From Candidatus Melainabacteria bacterium (GTDB taxonomy: Bacteria; Cyanobacteriota; Vampirovibrionia; Obscuribacterales; Obscuribacteraceae): a DNA stretch of 64,000 nt. Below the pieces are notes generated by a model. The model was not told the origin of the DNA. It saw only the letters and a list, made by a program, of their open reading frames with translations, and made no database searches. A program made the translations under genes and the position numbers. Of the stretch, positions 25,837 to 34,923 are shown in pieces (within the stretch, counting starts at the first letter, position 1; each line of letters starts with the position of its first letter). The stretch covers positions 92,133 through 156,132 of the forward strand of contig PLZS01000095.1 of the NCBI GenBank assembly GCA_003153555.1. Reading direction: 5' to 3'.

Positions 25837-27024
25837 TCATTGAAGCCAGTGAGCAGCTGGTTTGGAAAGAAATGTTTCCAGCTCGATGCCTTGCCCGCCC
25901 ACTAGCAATTGACGCTTGGTCTTGAATTGTTGGACGAAAGCATTCATGCCCGGAAGCGATTCGCGGCGTGCGCCGCTTTTTACTTCGATAGCAACCGTCG
26001 TCTTGCCTTGTTGTAAAACAAAGTCCACTTCATGGTTTCGCTCGCGCCAATAGTTGACATTGATGCTCGTTCCTAAACTGGAATTGAGCAAATGAGCACC
26101 GATGCAGGATTCCACCAGTCTCCCCCAATAATCGCTCTCCTGCCTGGCTTGGGCAATGGAGCGTTGATCCTGCGCACTCATAAGGGCGGTATTAAGTACT
26201 TGCAGTTTAGGGCTGGAAGCACGTTGTCGTGCCTGACCGTAAGCATATTTGGAAATGCCTGCCAACATACCTGCGCCTTGCAGTAATTCAAGGTAGTGGG
26301 CAAGCGTTGTGGTATTTCCTGCATCGGTAAGTTGGCCGATCATTTTCTGATAGGAAAGGACTTGGCCGGAATAGGCGCAACCAAGCTGGAATAGGCGACG
26401 CAGAAGCGCCGGTTTATCAATGCGCGTTTGAAGCAAGATGTCCCGCGAAATTGTAGTTTCAATCAGCGAATCCAGAATGTAACGCCGCCACCGTTCCGGA
26501 TCACTGATTAGCTCGGCCGCACCAGGATACGCGCCGTAAAAAATATATTGTTCCAGATTCCAGCCAAACGCTTCGCGCATTTCGGTGAATGACCAATGCG
26601 GCACCGCTATCACTTCAAATCTCCCGGCCAGACTTTCAGTCAAACCACTCTGGATAAGCAAGGGGGCTGAGCCAAGCAAAACCACTTTCAGGGGAACGCC
26701 AGAGCGTGTGTCTGCATCCCAAAGCATTTTTACTACGCTTGACCAGTTGACCACTTTTTGAATCTCATCGAGTACAAGCAAGTGTCCAGTCTTTTCCTCC
26801 TTGGCCTTGAGCCTAGCAATGTCCCATTGCTGCTCAAGCCAGGTGCGGTCGCGCAGGGTGGGTTCATCAGCGGAGGCATAGTGAGCAGGCATCTTTGATG
26901 CCTCCATTACCTGCCGAACCACCGTGGTCTTTCCTGCTTGCCGGGGACCGGCTAGCACTTGAACAAATCGGCGCTTTTCATGGAGCCGTTTTAGCAACTC
27001 GTTGTAGATGGTCTGACGTATCAT
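25837..27024 (-). CDS. AAA_14/DUF4143 ATPase
   Basis: A 395-residue ATPase of the AAA_14 plus DUF4143 type. Walker A (Gly-Pro-Arg-Gln-Ala-Gly-Lys-Thr-Thr) is at 26-34 and Walker B (Leu-Leu-Val-Leu-Asp-Glu-Ile-Gln) near 86-93, with a sensor-like Leu-Leu-Gly-Ser-Ala near 117. A winged-helix region is in the middle. The C-terminal DUF4143 part has a nuclease-like Glu-Val-Asp-Phe-Val and Ile-Glu-Val-Lys-Ser (near 327-345), the residues of a PD-(D/E)XK-like core. These proteins are common, patchily distributed and of unknown role. The start codon is six bases from a 22-bp repeat array. Confidence 0.9.
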   Translation of the reverse strand: MIRQTIYNELLKRLHEKRRFVQVLAGPRQAGKTTVVRQVMEASKMPAHYASADEPTLRDRTWLEQQWDIARLKAKEEKTGHLLVLDEIQKVVNWSSVVKMLWDADTRSGVPLKVVLLGSAPLLIQSGLTESLAGRFEVIAVPHWSFTEMREAFGWNLEQYIFYGAYPGAAELISDPERWRRYILDSLIETTISRDILLQTRIDKPALLRRLFQLGCAYSGQVLSYQKMIGQLTDAGNTTTLAHYLELLQGAGMLAGISKYAYGQARQRASSPKLQVLNTALMSAQDQRSIAQARQESDYWGRLVESCIGAHLLNSSLGTSINVNYWRERNHEVDFVLQQGKTTVAIEVKSGARRESLPGMNAFVQQFKTKRQLLVGGQGIELETFLSKPAAHWLQ

Positions 27025-27030
27025 ACAAAT

Positions 27031-27096
27031 TACTCAATACGCTGAGTGATTTTACTCAATACGTTGAGTAATTGTACTCAATACAATTGAGAGAAG
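27031..27096. repeat. Three 22-bp iterated palindromes
   Basis: TACTCAATAC begins at 27031, 27053 and 27075, an exact 22-base period. Each unit is also palindromic: ACTCA with TGAGT in unit 1; TTACTCAA with TTGAGTAA in unit 2, the best; CTCAAT with ATTGAG in unit 3. Two-turn spacing puts all three on one face of the helix. They lie directly upstream of the ATPase gene and 78 bases before the methyltransferase gene, so they are probably an operator array for one or both. Confidence 0.88.
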
Positions 27097-27173
27097 CAAG
27101 CTGGTTTTTGGGTACCAGATCAAGCGACTGGCTACAATTACTTGTAGTTTTAGTAATCGCTGAGGCTGATCGA

Positions 27174-28145
27174 ATGACTGAACAGCAGGAAAAGAATAAA
27201 GCGCCTGTCGGGGACTTTCAATCTCTGGGTGCGGAAGTGAAATGCCGCGCTACAAGTGATGCGCCCACCTTCTGCAACCGAGTGCAGGAGACACTGGAGC
27301 TCCTATCCCTCTTCCTTCACCCATCGAAAACCAGACCTGATAAGGTGTATCACTTTCTTTCCACCCACAATAATCTCGCTGAACAGAGCCTCTTTTTGAA
27401 CCTTGGATATTGGGAAAATGCGATCACATATGACAAAGCCTGCCAGGACCTTGCAATGCTCCTGGGGGAAGCTGCAGAGCTCGGTCCGGCAGATACTGTA
27501 CTCGATGCCGGCTTCGGTTTCGCTGATCAGGATGTTTTATGGGCAGAGCGCTTCTGTCCGCAGAAGATCATCGGACTGAACATCACGCCATTGCAGATTG
27601 AAGTGGCCAAACAGCGAGTCGAGCAGGCCGGGCTTTCTGATCGCATCGATCTTCGATTCGGATCAGCAACCGATATTGCCTTAGAAAACGAAAGCGTTGA
27701 CAAAGTAGTGTGTCTGGAATCTGCTTTTCACTTTAACACTCGCGAGACGTTTCTGCACGAGGCGTGGCGCGTGTTACGTCCGGGAGGACGGCTTGCATTG
27801 GCGGACATCATCCCGCGTAAGATGCCGAAAGCAATCACTTTTGAGCAGCGAATTAAAGAGGCTTTGGGTCGGGTGCTCTGGCAGATTCCAGACACCAATA
27901 TGTACACGGCAGAAGTTCTCGACGATAAATTGAAATCTGCTGGGTTTGAGAATCGCAGGTTCAGATCGATCAGCGATAATGTGTTTCTCCCGTTTCGCAA
28001 CTTTTCGCGTAAGCGAATTCAAGATCCCGAGATCGTTAGACGCTTGAACCCGTTGCTCAAGTTGTTCTGGTCGGTGGACCATGGGGAAGCAGAGGATGAT
28101 CAGCTCCTCGATTATCTGATTGTCACCGCGGAGAAAACACGCTAG
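27174..28145 (+). CDS. SAM-dependent methyltransferase, class I
   Basis: A 323-residue methyltransferase. Motif I (Val-Leu-Asp-Ala-Gly-Phe-Gly-Phe-Ala-Asp-Gln-Asp) lies near 108-119. An acidic Ile-Gly-Leu-Asn-Ile-Thr-Pro follows, then a post-motif (Leu-Arg-Pro-Gly-Gly-Arg-Leu-Ala-Leu-Ala-Asp), all typical of Methyltransf_11 enzymes that act on small molecules. The N-terminal 60 residues are extra and polar. ATG 27174 with GAGG upstream is chosen; a longer frame from 27072 would begin inside the repeat array. The substrate is not predictable from the window. Confidence 0.9.
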   Translation: MTEQQEKNKAPVGDFQSLGAEVKCRATSDAPTFCNRVQETLELLSLFLHPSKTRPDKVYHFLSTHNNLAEQSLFLNLGYWENAITYDKACQDLAMLLGEAAELGPADTVLDAGFGFADQDVLWAERFCPQKIIGLNITPLQIEVAKQRVEQAGLSDRIDLRFGSATDIALENESVDKVVCLESAFHFNTRETFLHEAWRVLRPGGRLALADIIPRKMPKAITFEQRIKEALGRVLWQIPDTNMYTAEVLDDKLKSAGFENRRFRSISDNVFLPFRNFSRKRIQDPEIVRRLNPLLKLFWSVDHGEAEDDQLLDYLIVTAEKTR

Positions 28146-28213
28146 TTCCAGGTGGACGATCCAAATTTCGTCACCTGCCAACTTGAAAAAATATCCACGT
28201 GAGCTTTCGAGAT

Positions 28214-28585
28214 TCAAGCCGCAGTGACGTCGGTCGATTTTAGCAAGCGAATGGTAAAAGGATAGCGAAAACGTTTATCGGGTTCGGACACAACAGACAC
28301 GATGGCCCAAATTGGCAAAATAATGGTTCCGATAGCCAGTCCGATCAACATCATGATTCCAGCGGGAATGCCGATGATCGTTACTAAGAGTCCAACAGCT
28401 GCGACCGTCAGCAGTATTACCGAGATTGTGTAATTGATCGCTTCCCTGGCACTGTCACGAACCAGCGGATCGTTACTTACGATTAAAATGACAATCGGCA
28501 CTCCAACGACAACTATGGTCATGCTGCATAGCGCTGCACTGTGGCAGGCGGCTCTCAAAAGCTTCCGTTTGGTGATGTCTTCCAT
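28214..28585 (-). CDS. DUF4870-type small membrane protein
   Basis: A 123-residue protein with three hydrophobic helices (about 15-37, 52-75 and 78-100). The Arg-Glu-Ala-Ile-Asn-Tyr segment between the first two is the DUF4870 (Tic20-like) hallmark. The function of the family is not known. It is convergent with the methyltransferase and has no operon partner. Confidence 0.8.
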   Translation of the reverse strand: MEDITKRKLLRAACHSAALCSMTIVVVGVPIVILIVSNDPLVRDSAREAINYTISVILLTVAAVGLLVTIIGIPAGIMMLIGLAIGTIILPIWAIVSVVSEPDKRFRYPFTIRLLKSTDVTAA

Positions 28586-28784
28586 AGAAGTCCCGCCATC
28601 ATTCTAGTGCTGGTAATCTTATCATAGGGAAATCCAGCTTTTCACATTCTTCTTTAGTTCTGAGTTTCGTTGATCGGTGCCCAGAAGGCGGCCACATGCG
28701 TGCAGCACAATAGCTTGCGATCATGTACTCTTTCCTATCCTGAGTGCTCGTCGCTCAGTGTAGTGAGCGGATTCATAAGGTGCT

Positions 28785-29406
28785 GTGATGCGATTTCTAC
28801 TTTTCGCCAATACTGCAGCAGTTCTATCTTTATTCATTTCTCTGATGTTGGCAGGCGCAGCAGAGGCTGGACAGATGAGTCCCGGGGATGAAGTAAACCC
28901 GTTTATTGGTACAGCTGAACGAACCAAGTCATCATGCCGCCTATCTGTATTCTTACGCTGGTGCTCCAAATAAAACTCAAGACAGGATAAGACAAATTCG
29001 AAATAGTTTGTATGACAATACTCCTGGTGGACTATGCGGTAATGAGGATTGCGGGCAGATGTCAGCCTGGTATGTGCTTAGTGCGCTGGGTTTTTATCCC
29101 GTCAATCCTGCGGATGGTAATTATGTTTTTGGTTTGCTAGAGTTTCCCCAAGCGTCGATTAAACTCACCAATGGAAAGACCTTGCAGATCATTACTCATG
29201 ATGCCCGTTTGGGCGGTCACATAAACCGAGCATCGCTGAATGGAAAAAATATGAATCGTGTATTTTTCACCAACGAACAATTACAATCTGGTGGCACTCT
29301 AGAATTTTGGCTGTCTAAAAAATCATCAAAATGGGGCAGCGCAGTAAGTGCGGCGCCACCTTCCGTGACACCGCCATCGGTGGCGCCGGTCAACCCGCAT
29401 CAGTGA
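28785..29406 (+). pseudogene. GH92 alpha-mannosidase remnant with internal deletion
   Basis: Two ends of a glycoside hydrolase family 92 gene are joined. The first 45 codons give a signal peptide ending near Ala-Glu-Ala-Gly and then Val-Asn-Pro-Phe-Ile-Gly-Thr, the motif that opens the mature family. Immediately after it, in a different frame, comes Asn-Glu-Pro-Ser-His-His-Ala with the Tyr-Leu-Tyr-Ser-Tyr-Ala-Gly segment of the GH92 C-terminal catalytic region. It then reads Met-Ser-Ala-Trp-Tyr-Val-Leu-Ser-Ala-Leu-Gly-Phe-Tyr to the normal end. About 500 residues of a usual 750 are missing, with the join near 28910. The enzyme cannot work. Confidence 0.88.
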
Positions 29407-29425
29407 ACACCGCACATGATTATTC

Positions 29426-32035
29426 TCAGTCAACCACGCCATATTTTAACGCCTCTTGTCGAGCTTCCTCAGTTCGACCAGCAGCCTTTAAGTGCTGTAC
29501 CAGGGTTTTACCGAAAGTGAGCTTTAAGTTGCCAGTATCAGGATGTTTCATCTGCATCACTGCCGTTAGCGCTTTTCTCAAATACTTAATTGATTCGTCC
29601 GGTTTTGATTCTTGATCGTAAATGGCCGCCATGTTGGCACAAGCGCTGCAATAGTGCTCTTTGAGATCTTTATCCTCCGGAAGCCCCAGCGTATCAAGCA
29701 GACCAATTGCTTCGTCATACAACGCCTTCCTTGAATTTGCTTCAGGAAGACAGTGCCCGATTTCAATCAATTGTCTTGCATATGACTCCGGATCGCGATT
29801 CTTGTTGGCTCTAACTAAAACCAAATTTTTCTGAAAATAATCGAGAGCCTTTTTCAAATCATTTTGAAGATAGTAACACCACCCTGCTCTCTCGTAGAAG
29901 ACCGGCAAGTAATTTCGATCCTGAGTGGGAAATTGTTCAATTAAGTCGATGCCTTGTTGGCAGTAGGCTATCGTTTTACTAAAGTCTTTGATCTGCATTG
30001 GGTATACCGTCAACTCTTCCAGTTGTTTGAGTAATTGAGGATCGTCATGGAATTGCGTGTCGAGATAGAGCGGCGCGGCTCTAGTCTGTAGCGCTACAGC
30101 CTTTTTCATGTCTCCTGCACGTGCGGCATAATTAGACTCGTCGTTCAGAGCTAGTGCCAAGAGTTTCAAATTTCCGTTTGACTCAAGCACTTCTGTTGCA
30201 CGTTCCAATAGTTTGCCAGCTTCCTGCATTCGCCCTTGAGCCATTCGAACGTTCCCCATCATGAGTGAATATGTTGCAACCGAGTAACCGCGTGGATTAG
30301 CTTGCTCGGCGATTGAACGCAAGTGTGAATATCTGAGATATTGATCCTGTGTTTTGAAATTGTGTTCTGCTTGCTGTAGTCTAGCGTCGTCACTATGTTC
30401 AGTGAACACGCATCCCGGCATTTTTCTCTGCAGATCCTCGATCAGTCCGTTCGAATATTTGGATTTGGTCAAATAAACGCACATCAAGGAAGTTGATGGA
30501 GTTAACTGCAAGAGACCTTTCTCAGTAAGTTGTTCGCAACCTTCAAGATTTAGCATTGTCAGCATTTTAAGACGCACCAACTTGGCAATGGCAGAATCGT
30601 TGATTTCTGCCTGTCTCAGATCAAGGTCCTGAAGATACTCGAGCTGTGCAATGTTATCGACAGACGTGATATCGCACTTTCTTAGTTTGAGCTTCAAGAT
30701 TTTAGAGTTTTTCAAATTGGCGATACCGTCATCTGTAACGGTGCAGTCCGCTAACTCAATTGCTTGTGCCTCTTTATAGTTCTTAAATACATGCATGCTC
30801 TCGTCTGTTGCGAAATTACTTGACTCAAACCTACATGCACGCTTTCCTATTCTATCGTTGAATACTTTGCGCGGTTCAGGGTCCGGTGATGCGTTGGTTT
30901 CCTTGATTTCCGACTTAACATAGCGCTCTCTCTTATGAGCCGCCTGAAAAAATAGATGCATTAATAGTGCCGTTGTGAGAGCCGGTATGAGAACAACGCC
31001 TAGAAGCAGAGAGTAAAAGTGGTCGCGGCGCATCGAGATGGTCTTGATGGTTGGATCAGGTTGGTAGGTGCGCTTCGGATTTGAGTCAACGTTTAGGTGC
31101 AGTGTTTCACCACGTTTAATTGCAGCTAGATCATGAGCGGCTTCTCCTAGATTTTGGTAGCGGTTGTCGGGCTGTTTGGCCAGCATGGCTTGAATTACTC
31201 GGTCCAATTCCGCAGGGAAATCTTTGCCAAGAGAGGCTTCCTTGAGACTCGGTACACGCCCTGATTGGTGCATCATCATTGTAGACAAAGCACTTTCACC
31301 AAAGAACGGTGTGGTTCCAGTCAATGCTTCAAAGAGCACACAACCAAGAGAATAGATATCTGATCGGTGATCAACTTTGCCGCCCGAACATTGCTCGGGA
31401 CTCATATAAAGAGGACTACCGAATATTTCCCCTGTCTTGGTCAGGGCTTGAATTTCGCCACCTTCATGCTGTGTCAGCTTGGCGATTCCGAAGTCCAAAA
31501 TTTTGACACTGCCTTCGGTGCCGAACGGCATCTGGGTAAGCACCATAAGGTTATTAGGCTTAATATCTCGGTGCACAACACCGTTCTCATGGGCGTGTGC
31601 AAGTCCGAAGCACACTTGAATGAAAAAAGGTATGGCTTCTTCAACCGACAGAGTGCGATTTTTTAAAATTGCTCCTAATGTTTCCCCTCGCACAATTTCC
31701 ATGACTAGAAATGGCGTCTGGTCGTCCAAGAGCCCGAAGTCATTAACGGAGATGATGTTTGGATGGTCAACTGCGAACGCAGCTCGCGCTTCGGCTTGAA
31801 AGCGTCGGATAGTGATGTCCGACATCAAGGTCTTATCGATCGTCTTTAATGCAAGTTCTTTCCCAAGGAATATTTGCTCAACTCTATAAACAATGCCCAT
31901 GCCGCCTTTACCGAGCAACGAAAGTACTCGGTATCTTCCACCAAGGACCTCTCCGCGTTGAAATTCAGCACCCGCTAAACTAAATTCAACGGCGCTGTCG
32001 TCTCGATTGATTTCATTTGGATCAGGTTGTGCCAA
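29426..32035 (-). CDS. Serine/threonine kinase with LRR and TPR sensor, paralogue 1
   Basis: An 869-residue transmembrane kinase. The kinase domain (about 34-315) has Gly-Lys-Gly-Gly-Met-Gly, Ala-Leu-Lys-Thr-Ile, His-Arg-Asp-Ile-Lys-Pro-Asn-Asn, Asp-Phe-Gly and a Ser-Pro-Glu loop. A single membrane helix lies near 345-367. The C-terminal part holds short leucine-rich repeats (about 420-540) and then TPRs (about 560-860). The start is TTG (32033-32035). The kinase half is almost the same as in the gene at 32146-34758, while the sensor half is clearly more diverged. The pair is transcribed the same way with a 110-base gap. Confidence 0.93.
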   Translation of the reverse strand: MAQPDPNEINRDDSAVEFSLAGAEFQRGEVLGGRYRVLSLLGKGGMGIVYRVEQIFLGKELALKTIDKTLMSDITIRRFQAEARAAFAVDHPNIISVNDFGLLDDQTPFLVMEIVRGETLGAILKNRTLSVEEAIPFFIQVCFGLAHAHENGVVHRDIKPNNLMVLTQMPFGTEGSVKILDFGIAKLTQHEGGEIQALTKTGEIFGSPLYMSPEQCSGGKVDHRSDIYSLGCVLFEALTGTTPFFGESALSTMMMHQSGRVPSLKEASLGKDFPAELDRVIQAMLAKQPDNRYQNLGEAAHDLAAIKRGETLHLNVDSNPKRTYQPDPTIKTISMRRDHFYSLLLGVVLIPALTTALLMHLFFQAAHKRERYVKSEIKETNASPDPEPRKVFNDRIGKRACRFESSNFATDESMHVFKNYKEAQAIELADCTVTDDGIANLKNSKILKLKLRKCDITSVDNIAQLEYLQDLDLRQAEINDSAIAKLVRLKMLTMLNLEGCEQLTEKGLLQLTPSTSLMCVYLTKSKYSNGLIEDLQRKMPGCVFTEHSDDARLQQAEHNFKTQDQYLRYSHLRSIAEQANPRGYSVATYSLMMGNVRMAQGRMQEAGKLLERATEVLESNGNLKLLALALNDESNYAARAGDMKKAVALQTRAAPLYLDTQFHDDPQLLKQLEELTVYPMQIKDFSKTIAYCQQGIDLIEQFPTQDRNYLPVFYERAGWCYYLQNDLKKALDYFQKNLVLVRANKNRDPESYARQLIEIGHCLPEANSRKALYDEAIGLLDTLGLPEDKDLKEHYCSACANMAAIYDQESKPDESIKYLRKALTAVMQMKHPDTGNLKLTFGKTLVQHLKAAGRTEEARQEALKYGVVD

Positions 32036-32145
32036 GGTTGTTATCCGTAGTGACTTAAGCGATGCATTCCCGAAATAGTGAGGAGTTCAACGGATTCCTT
32101 TGGTTCTATCATTGGGCACCGCATTCGGTGCTATACCGAAGCTTT

Positions 32146-34758
32146 TTATTCCTTCAAGCCAAGCTGCAATGCTTCTTCCTGAGCTTCTTTGGTACGACCA
32201 GCTTCTTTTAAATGCGTAACAAGCGCCTTGCCAAAATTTTTCTTCCTGTTGGCGGTATCAACGTGCCTCATTTTCAACGTTGCTGCGAGTGCTTTTCTTA
32301 AATACTTTATCGATTCAGTGGGATTGGACTCCTCATCATAGATGGCAGCCATCTTGTCGCAAGCGTCACAATAGTGCTCTTTTAAATTCAGATCCTCCGG
32401 AAGGTTGAGCGTATCGAGCAAATTTATTCCTTCTGCATAAAGTGCCATTTTCTCTTTTTTATCTGGAAGGCAATGACCAAGTTCAATTAATGCTCTGGCG
32501 TAAGAATTGGGATCAGCCGTTTTGTTGGCTCGCACTAGCACCAAGTTCTGTTGTAGGTAAGGGAGCGCGTCGTGTAATTTTCCTTGGATATAGTAGCACC
32601 ACCCAATTCTCTCGTTGAAAATTGGCAATAGACTTTGATCTTTTGGCGGAAACTGCGTCATCAAGGCGATTCCCTTCTTGCAGTAAGCTATCGCTTTTGG
32701 ATAATCTCCTATTTGCTGTGGGAGTTGTGAAGAAAGATTGGCAAGAGTAAGCAATAGAGGATCGTCATGGTAAAGAGTGTCGTAGTAAATCTGAAAAGCT
32801 CGGTCATTTAATTCGAGGGCTTTCTTGAAGTTCTTTTCCCTCGAGTTCAGATTACAACTAACAGTGAGAATCGCAACCAACGTTTTTAAATCCCCGTTTT
32901 TTTCGAGTATGTCAGCTGATCGGTTCAATAATTGTCGGGCTTCCGGCAATCTCCCCTGCTCCATTCGTAGGGTAGCCATTCTACCTAAGTAACCTGCGGT
33001 TGAAGAACTGTCTGGATTGGCTTGTTCAGCGATTGAAGCTAGGTACGCGCACTTTGAATACTCATCTTTTGATTTGTAATTTATCTCCGCTTGCTGTAAT
33101 TTCGAGTTCTTCGCGTAATGAATAAACAAGCACTGGGGCATCTTCTTCTCCAATTCGTCGATGAGCGATTTGGGATATTTCCCCTCAGTCAAAGTAACCC
33201 TAGTAAGGGAAGTTAACGGAACTAACTGTAAGAGACCCGCTTCACTGATTTTGCAATTTTCAAGATTTAGAATGTTGAGCATCTTTAGACGAGTCAACTT
33301 AGCAATGTCGGAATCAACTATGCTTGCCCTCCTTAAGTCCAGCTGCTGTAGATAGGGGAGTTTCACGATATTGTCTACGGATCTGATGTCGCAGCCGTTG
33401 AGTCCTAGAATCAAAATTTTTGAATCTTTCAGATTGCCAATGCCCTTGTCCGTTATCTTGCAGCCGTGTAGGTCAATAGACTGCGCCTCTTTATAGCCTT
33501 TGAATGAAACAAGGCTCTCGTCTGATGCGAATTTTGCGTCGAACTTACACTCACGTCTCTTAATTGCTGCATCAAATACTCCATTGTCAGTCAACTCGGG
33601 AAGCGGTGTTGGTGCTTTAGTAGTTGTTATGGTTCCAATAGTCTGTTCAACCCGCTCTTTCTTTGGCGATACTTGGAAAAAATACATCAGAAGTGCCGTC
33701 ATGAGAGCAGAGAGGAAGGCAATTCCCGCGAGCAAGAAGTAAAAGCGGTCGCGGCGCATGGATATCGTTTTATTGTTTGATTCGAGTCGCAGCACTCGTT
33801 TTGGATTTAAGTCAGCGGCGAGTTGCGAAGTTTCTCCGCGTTTGATTGCTGCCAAATCATGAGCCGCTATTCCTAAGTTTTGATATCTTCCAGCCGGGTT
33901 TTTAGCAAGCATCGTTTGAACGACACGCTCCAATTCCTGAGGGAATTCTGCACCGAGAGAAGCTTCCTTTAGGCTCGGTGCGGCTCCCGATTGATGCATC
34001 ATCATCGTTGACAAAGCGTTGTCACCAACGAAAGGGGGCGTTCCAGTCAAAGCCTCGAAGAGAACGCAACCAAGAGAGTAGATGTCTGAACGGTGATCGA
34101 CTTGGCCGCCTGTGCATTGTTCAGGACTCATATAGAGAGGACTGCCAAATATTTCTCCGGTTCTCGTCAGAGCCTGGATTTCGCCACCTTCATGCTGAGT
34201 CAGTTTGGCGATTCCGAAGTCCAAAATTTTGACACTGCCTTCGGTGCCGAACGGCGCATGATCTAAAAGCATGATGTTATTTGGCTTTATATCTCGGTGA
34301 ACAACACCACTTTCGTGAGCATGCGCAAGCCCGAAGCAGACTTGAATAAAGATTGGAATTGCTTCGTCAACCGTCAGAGCGCGATTTTTCAAACGATCTC
34401 CCAGTGTTTCTCCATTTACAATTTCCATGACTAAGAAGGGCGTCTGATCGTCCAAGAGCCCAAAGTCGTTAACTGAGATGATGTTTGGATGGTCGACGGC
34501 AAATGCGGCTCGTGCTTCGGCTTGAAAGCGCCTTATCGTGATATCCGACAGCAAGTACTTATCAATCGTCTTTAATGCAAGTTCTTTCCCGAGGAATATT
34601 TGCTCGACTCTATAAACAATGCCCATACCACCTTTACCGAGCAAGGAAAGGACTCGGTAGCGCCCGCCAAGCACCTGGTCGCGTTGAAATTCAGCATCCG
34701 ATAAACCGAATTCAGCGGCGTTGGAGGTTCGATCAATCTCGTTTGAATCCTGTGTCAA
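32146..34758 (-). CDS. Serine/threonine kinase with LRR and TPR sensor, paralogue 2
   Basis: An 870-residue kinase with the same architecture as its neighbour: active-looking kinase domain (about 32-313), membrane helix near 345-366, leucine-rich repeats, then TPRs. It also starts with TTG (34756-34758). All catalytic motifs are intact. In this copy the juxtamembrane stretch is longer and rich in Thr and Pro. Tandem position and near-identical kinase halves show a duplication after which the sensor regions drifted, so the two probably detect different ligands while sharing targets. Confidence 0.93.
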   Translation of the reverse strand: MTQDSNEIDRTSNAAEFGLSDAEFQRDQVLGGRYRVLSLLGKGGMGIVYRVEQIFLGKELALKTIDKYLLSDITIRRFQAEARAAFAVDHPNIISVNDFGLLDDQTPFLVMEIVNGETLGDRLKNRALTVDEAIPIFIQVCFGLAHAHESGVVHRDIKPNNIMLLDHAPFGTEGSVKILDFGIAKLTQHEGGEIQALTRTGEIFGSPLYMSPEQCTGGQVDHRSDIYSLGCVLFEALTGTPPFVGDNALSTMMMHQSGAAPSLKEASLGAEFPQELERVVQTMLAKNPAGRYQNLGIAAHDLAAIKRGETSQLAADLNPKRVLRLESNNKTISMRRDRFYFLLAGIAFLSALMTALLMYFFQVSPKKERVEQTIGTITTTKAPTPLPELTDNGVFDAAIKRRECKFDAKFASDESLVSFKGYKEAQSIDLHGCKITDKGIGNLKDSKILILGLNGCDIRSVDNIVKLPYLQQLDLRRASIVDSDIAKLTRLKMLNILNLENCKISEAGLLQLVPLTSLTRVTLTEGKYPKSLIDELEKKMPQCLFIHYAKNSKLQQAEINYKSKDEYSKCAYLASIAEQANPDSSSTAGYLGRMATLRMEQGRLPEARQLLNRSADILEKNGDLKTLVAILTVSCNLNSREKNFKKALELNDRAFQIYYDTLYHDDPLLLTLANLSSQLPQQIGDYPKAIAYCKKGIALMTQFPPKDQSLLPIFNERIGWCYYIQGKLHDALPYLQQNLVLVRANKTADPNSYARALIELGHCLPDKKEKMALYAEGINLLDTLNLPEDLNLKEHYCDACDKMAAIYDEESNPTESIKYLRKALAATLKMRHVDTANRKKNFGKALVTHLKEAGRTKEAQEEALQLGLKE

Positions 34759-34923
34759 GAAAAACTTATCCGCTGGGGTACTAATTAATCATTCCCAAAT
34801 CTTGTGTGAGTTCAAGCTATCCGAATAAGCTGCAGTCTTAGTCTCTTTAACGTTAGTTTTGGATGGTGCGCGGTTTTGTTTTAAAAGTGGGACTATATAA
34901 AAAGACAGCTTGCAGGCGTTGAT

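Noticed and set aside
27031..27096. Possible CRISPR array
   Set aside because: The three repeats have a 22-base period with almost no spacer, are palindromic, and have no cas genes near.
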